Shown: positions 16,596 to 16,871 of the stretch, piece after piece
Layout: the number at the start of each line of letters is the position of its first letter
Numbering within the stretch: position 1 is the stretch's first letter
Assembly: GCF_000003605.2 (NCBI RefSeq)
Contig: NW_003140275.1
Location: 1-16,871 of the forward strand
Direction: 5' to 3'
Origin: Saccoglossus kowalevskii
Taxonomy: Eukaryota; Hemichordata; Enteropneusta; Harrimaniidae
DNA length: 16,871 nt
Notes under the pieces: model-generated
What the model was told of the DNA's origin: nothing
What the model saw: only the letters and a program-made list of their open reading frames with translations
Database searches by the model: none
Translations under genes and position numbers: made by a program

Positions 16596-16871
16596 TCTGA
16601 TCCTGTGATTGCAATTGTGTACAGTAGACTTTCTGGTCCTGTAATTGCAATTGTGTCCAGTAGGCTGTCTGGTCCTGTGATTGCAATTGTGTCCAGTAGA
16701 CTGTCTGGTCATGTGATTGCAATTGTGTCCAGTAAGCTGTCTTTTCCTGTGATTGCAATTGTGTCCAGTAGAATGTCTGGTCCTGTGATTGCAATTGTAT
16801 CCAGTAGAATGTCTGGTCATGTGATTGCAATTGTGTCCAGTAGAATATCTGCTCCTGTGATTGCAATTTGA
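16596..16871. repeat. Hybrid monomer and partial F-type cassette at the window end
   Basis: The monomer at 16596 starts as SDP (TCTGATCCT) but ends GTGTACAGTAGACTT, the VYSRL ending of F-type cassettes, so the join lies inside the core. It is followed by SGP with GTAATT, SGP, SGH...KL, SFP, SGP...M, SGH...I and SAP as in 3100-3339. The last monomer ends CAATTTGA instead of CAATTGTG, so the final three bases leave the consensus and form a plus-frame TGA at 16869. Confidence 0.85.

Larger units (their letters stand above)
1..16871. repeat. 36-bp tandem satellite/minisatellite array, about 469 monomers, all in one orientation
   Basis: Every part of the window aligns to one 36-bp unit. Its core, positions 10-29 counted from the TCT start, is GTGATTGCAATTGTGTCCAG; the rest is TAGACTG after the core and TCTGGTCCT before it. 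Monomer starts run at 5, 40, then every 36 bp from 77, 2164, 5582, 9865, 15986 and 16164, with phase shifts only at eight small indels. Individual monomers differ from the consensus by roughly 0-5 bases. Variation concentrates at positions 4-9 (GGT CCT becoming GAT, GTT, TGT, CAT, CTT or TTT) and 31-36 (AGA/AGG plus CTG, CTT, TTG, ATG or ATA), while the ATTGCAA part is mostly constant. No inverted monomer, inserted element or unique sequence was seen. This is tandem satellite-type DNA, most likely eukaryotic; its genomic position and function cannot be told from the window. Confidence 0.97.

Noticed and set aside
71-16866. Long minus-strand open frames (STGHNCNHRTRQ and YWTQLQSQDQTV repeats) read as genes, including Gln-rich or His/Cys metal-binding proteins
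   Set aside because: They are two frames of the same noncoding-type repeat. The regular Cys and His spacing follows from the 12-codon period and does not match a zinc-finger pattern, and ATG codons appear only where GGTCCT became GGTCAT.
1-16871. CRISPR array, because many CRISPR repeats are also about 36 bp
   Set aside because: Monomers abut directly with no spacers, copies vary among themselves, and no leader or cas gene is present.
1-16871. Telomeric or simple-sequence DNA
   Set aside because: The unit is a complex 36-mer, not a 5-8-bp telomeric motif, and no microsatellite tract is present.
1-16871. CENP-B box as evidence for a centromere
   Set aside because: The consensus contains no CpG and nothing resembling the TTCG...CGGG pattern of the CENP-B box. 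Centromeric location remains open but is not supported by this motif.
1-16871. C/EBP-ATF-type element in TGATTGCAAT
   Set aside because: It has one base more than the TGATGCAAT form of that element, and the word recurs hundreds of times simply because it belongs to the monomer. No regulatory call is warranted.
1-16871. Transposon, LTR or other mobile element within the array
   Set aside because: The 36-bp phase is continuous apart from 1-2-bp indels; no insertion, target-site duplication or terminal inverted repeat interrupts it.
1-16871. Promoters, terminators, ribosome binding sites or tRNA genes
   Set aside because: Any match would recur with every monomer or cassette. I found no isolated, position-specific signal and no cloverleaf-forming sequence.

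Overview
The whole 16.87 kb window is one uninterrupted head-to-tail tandem array of a 36-bp monomer, about 469 copies in a single orientation. It holds no unique flanking sequence and no gene, RNA gene or mobile element that I can support. Written from the TCT that opens each monomer (position 1), positions 10-29 are the core GTGATTGCAATTGTGTCCAG. The core is followed by the linker TAGACTG (30-36) and preceded by TCTGGTCCT (1-9). The consensus is about 47% GC, contains no CpG, and has a T- and G-rich plus strand (13 T, 10 G, 7 C, 6 A). A large array of a short, diverged, hierarchically duplicated monomer is typical of eukaryotic satellite or large minisatellite DNA (centromeric, pericentromeric, subtelomeric or interstitial). 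Nothing in the window identifies the species.

Because 36 is a multiple of three and the consensus lacks stops in one plus frame and in all three minus frames, the array produces reading frames of up to about 1,300 codons on both strands. The plus frame reads SGPVIAIVSSRL per monomer. Two minus frames read as repeats around STGHNCNHRTRQ and YWTQLQSQDQTV. I treat all of them as by-products of the repeat length. Variants fall on all three codon positions without a third-position excess, stops and frameshifts occur, and overlapping frames are open on both strands.

Monomers are labelled here by the 12-residue plus-frame translation, used only as a convenient tag. On that basis the array is built of recurring multi-monomer cassettes (irregular higher-order repeats). 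(1) A Y-type cassette, marked by VFSRM, VPSRM and YVPVIAFA-like monomers, occupies the flanks (0.4-2.9 kb and 14.4-16.0 kb). (2) An F-type cassette, marked by SGFV...KL, SFPV, SAPV and SGPVIT monomers, lies at 0.76-1.3, 2.9-4.3 and 14.9-15.4 kb. (3) An M-type cassette of 15 monomers (540 bp), running from SCPV to SDHV through VPSRM, SVPVIAIA and SGHVIAIL, occurs eight times between 4.4 and 16.6 kb, three of them with deletions of one or two monomers.

On top of this lie younger duplications: a 22-monomer (792 bp) tandem duplication at 2740-4323, an 11-monomer (396 bp) one at 7778-8569, a perfect 4-monomer (144 bp) one at 13429-13716, and a 40-monomer (1440 bp) period at 14005-16021. Hybrid monomers at several junctions show exchange inside the 36-bp unit. 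Eight indels interrupt the 36-bp phase: two in the first 76 bp, three between 15970 and 16136, and only three in the 15.9 kb between. The main interest of the window is therefore this record of unequal exchange, the conserved dyad-like core, and the hazard of false gene calls.
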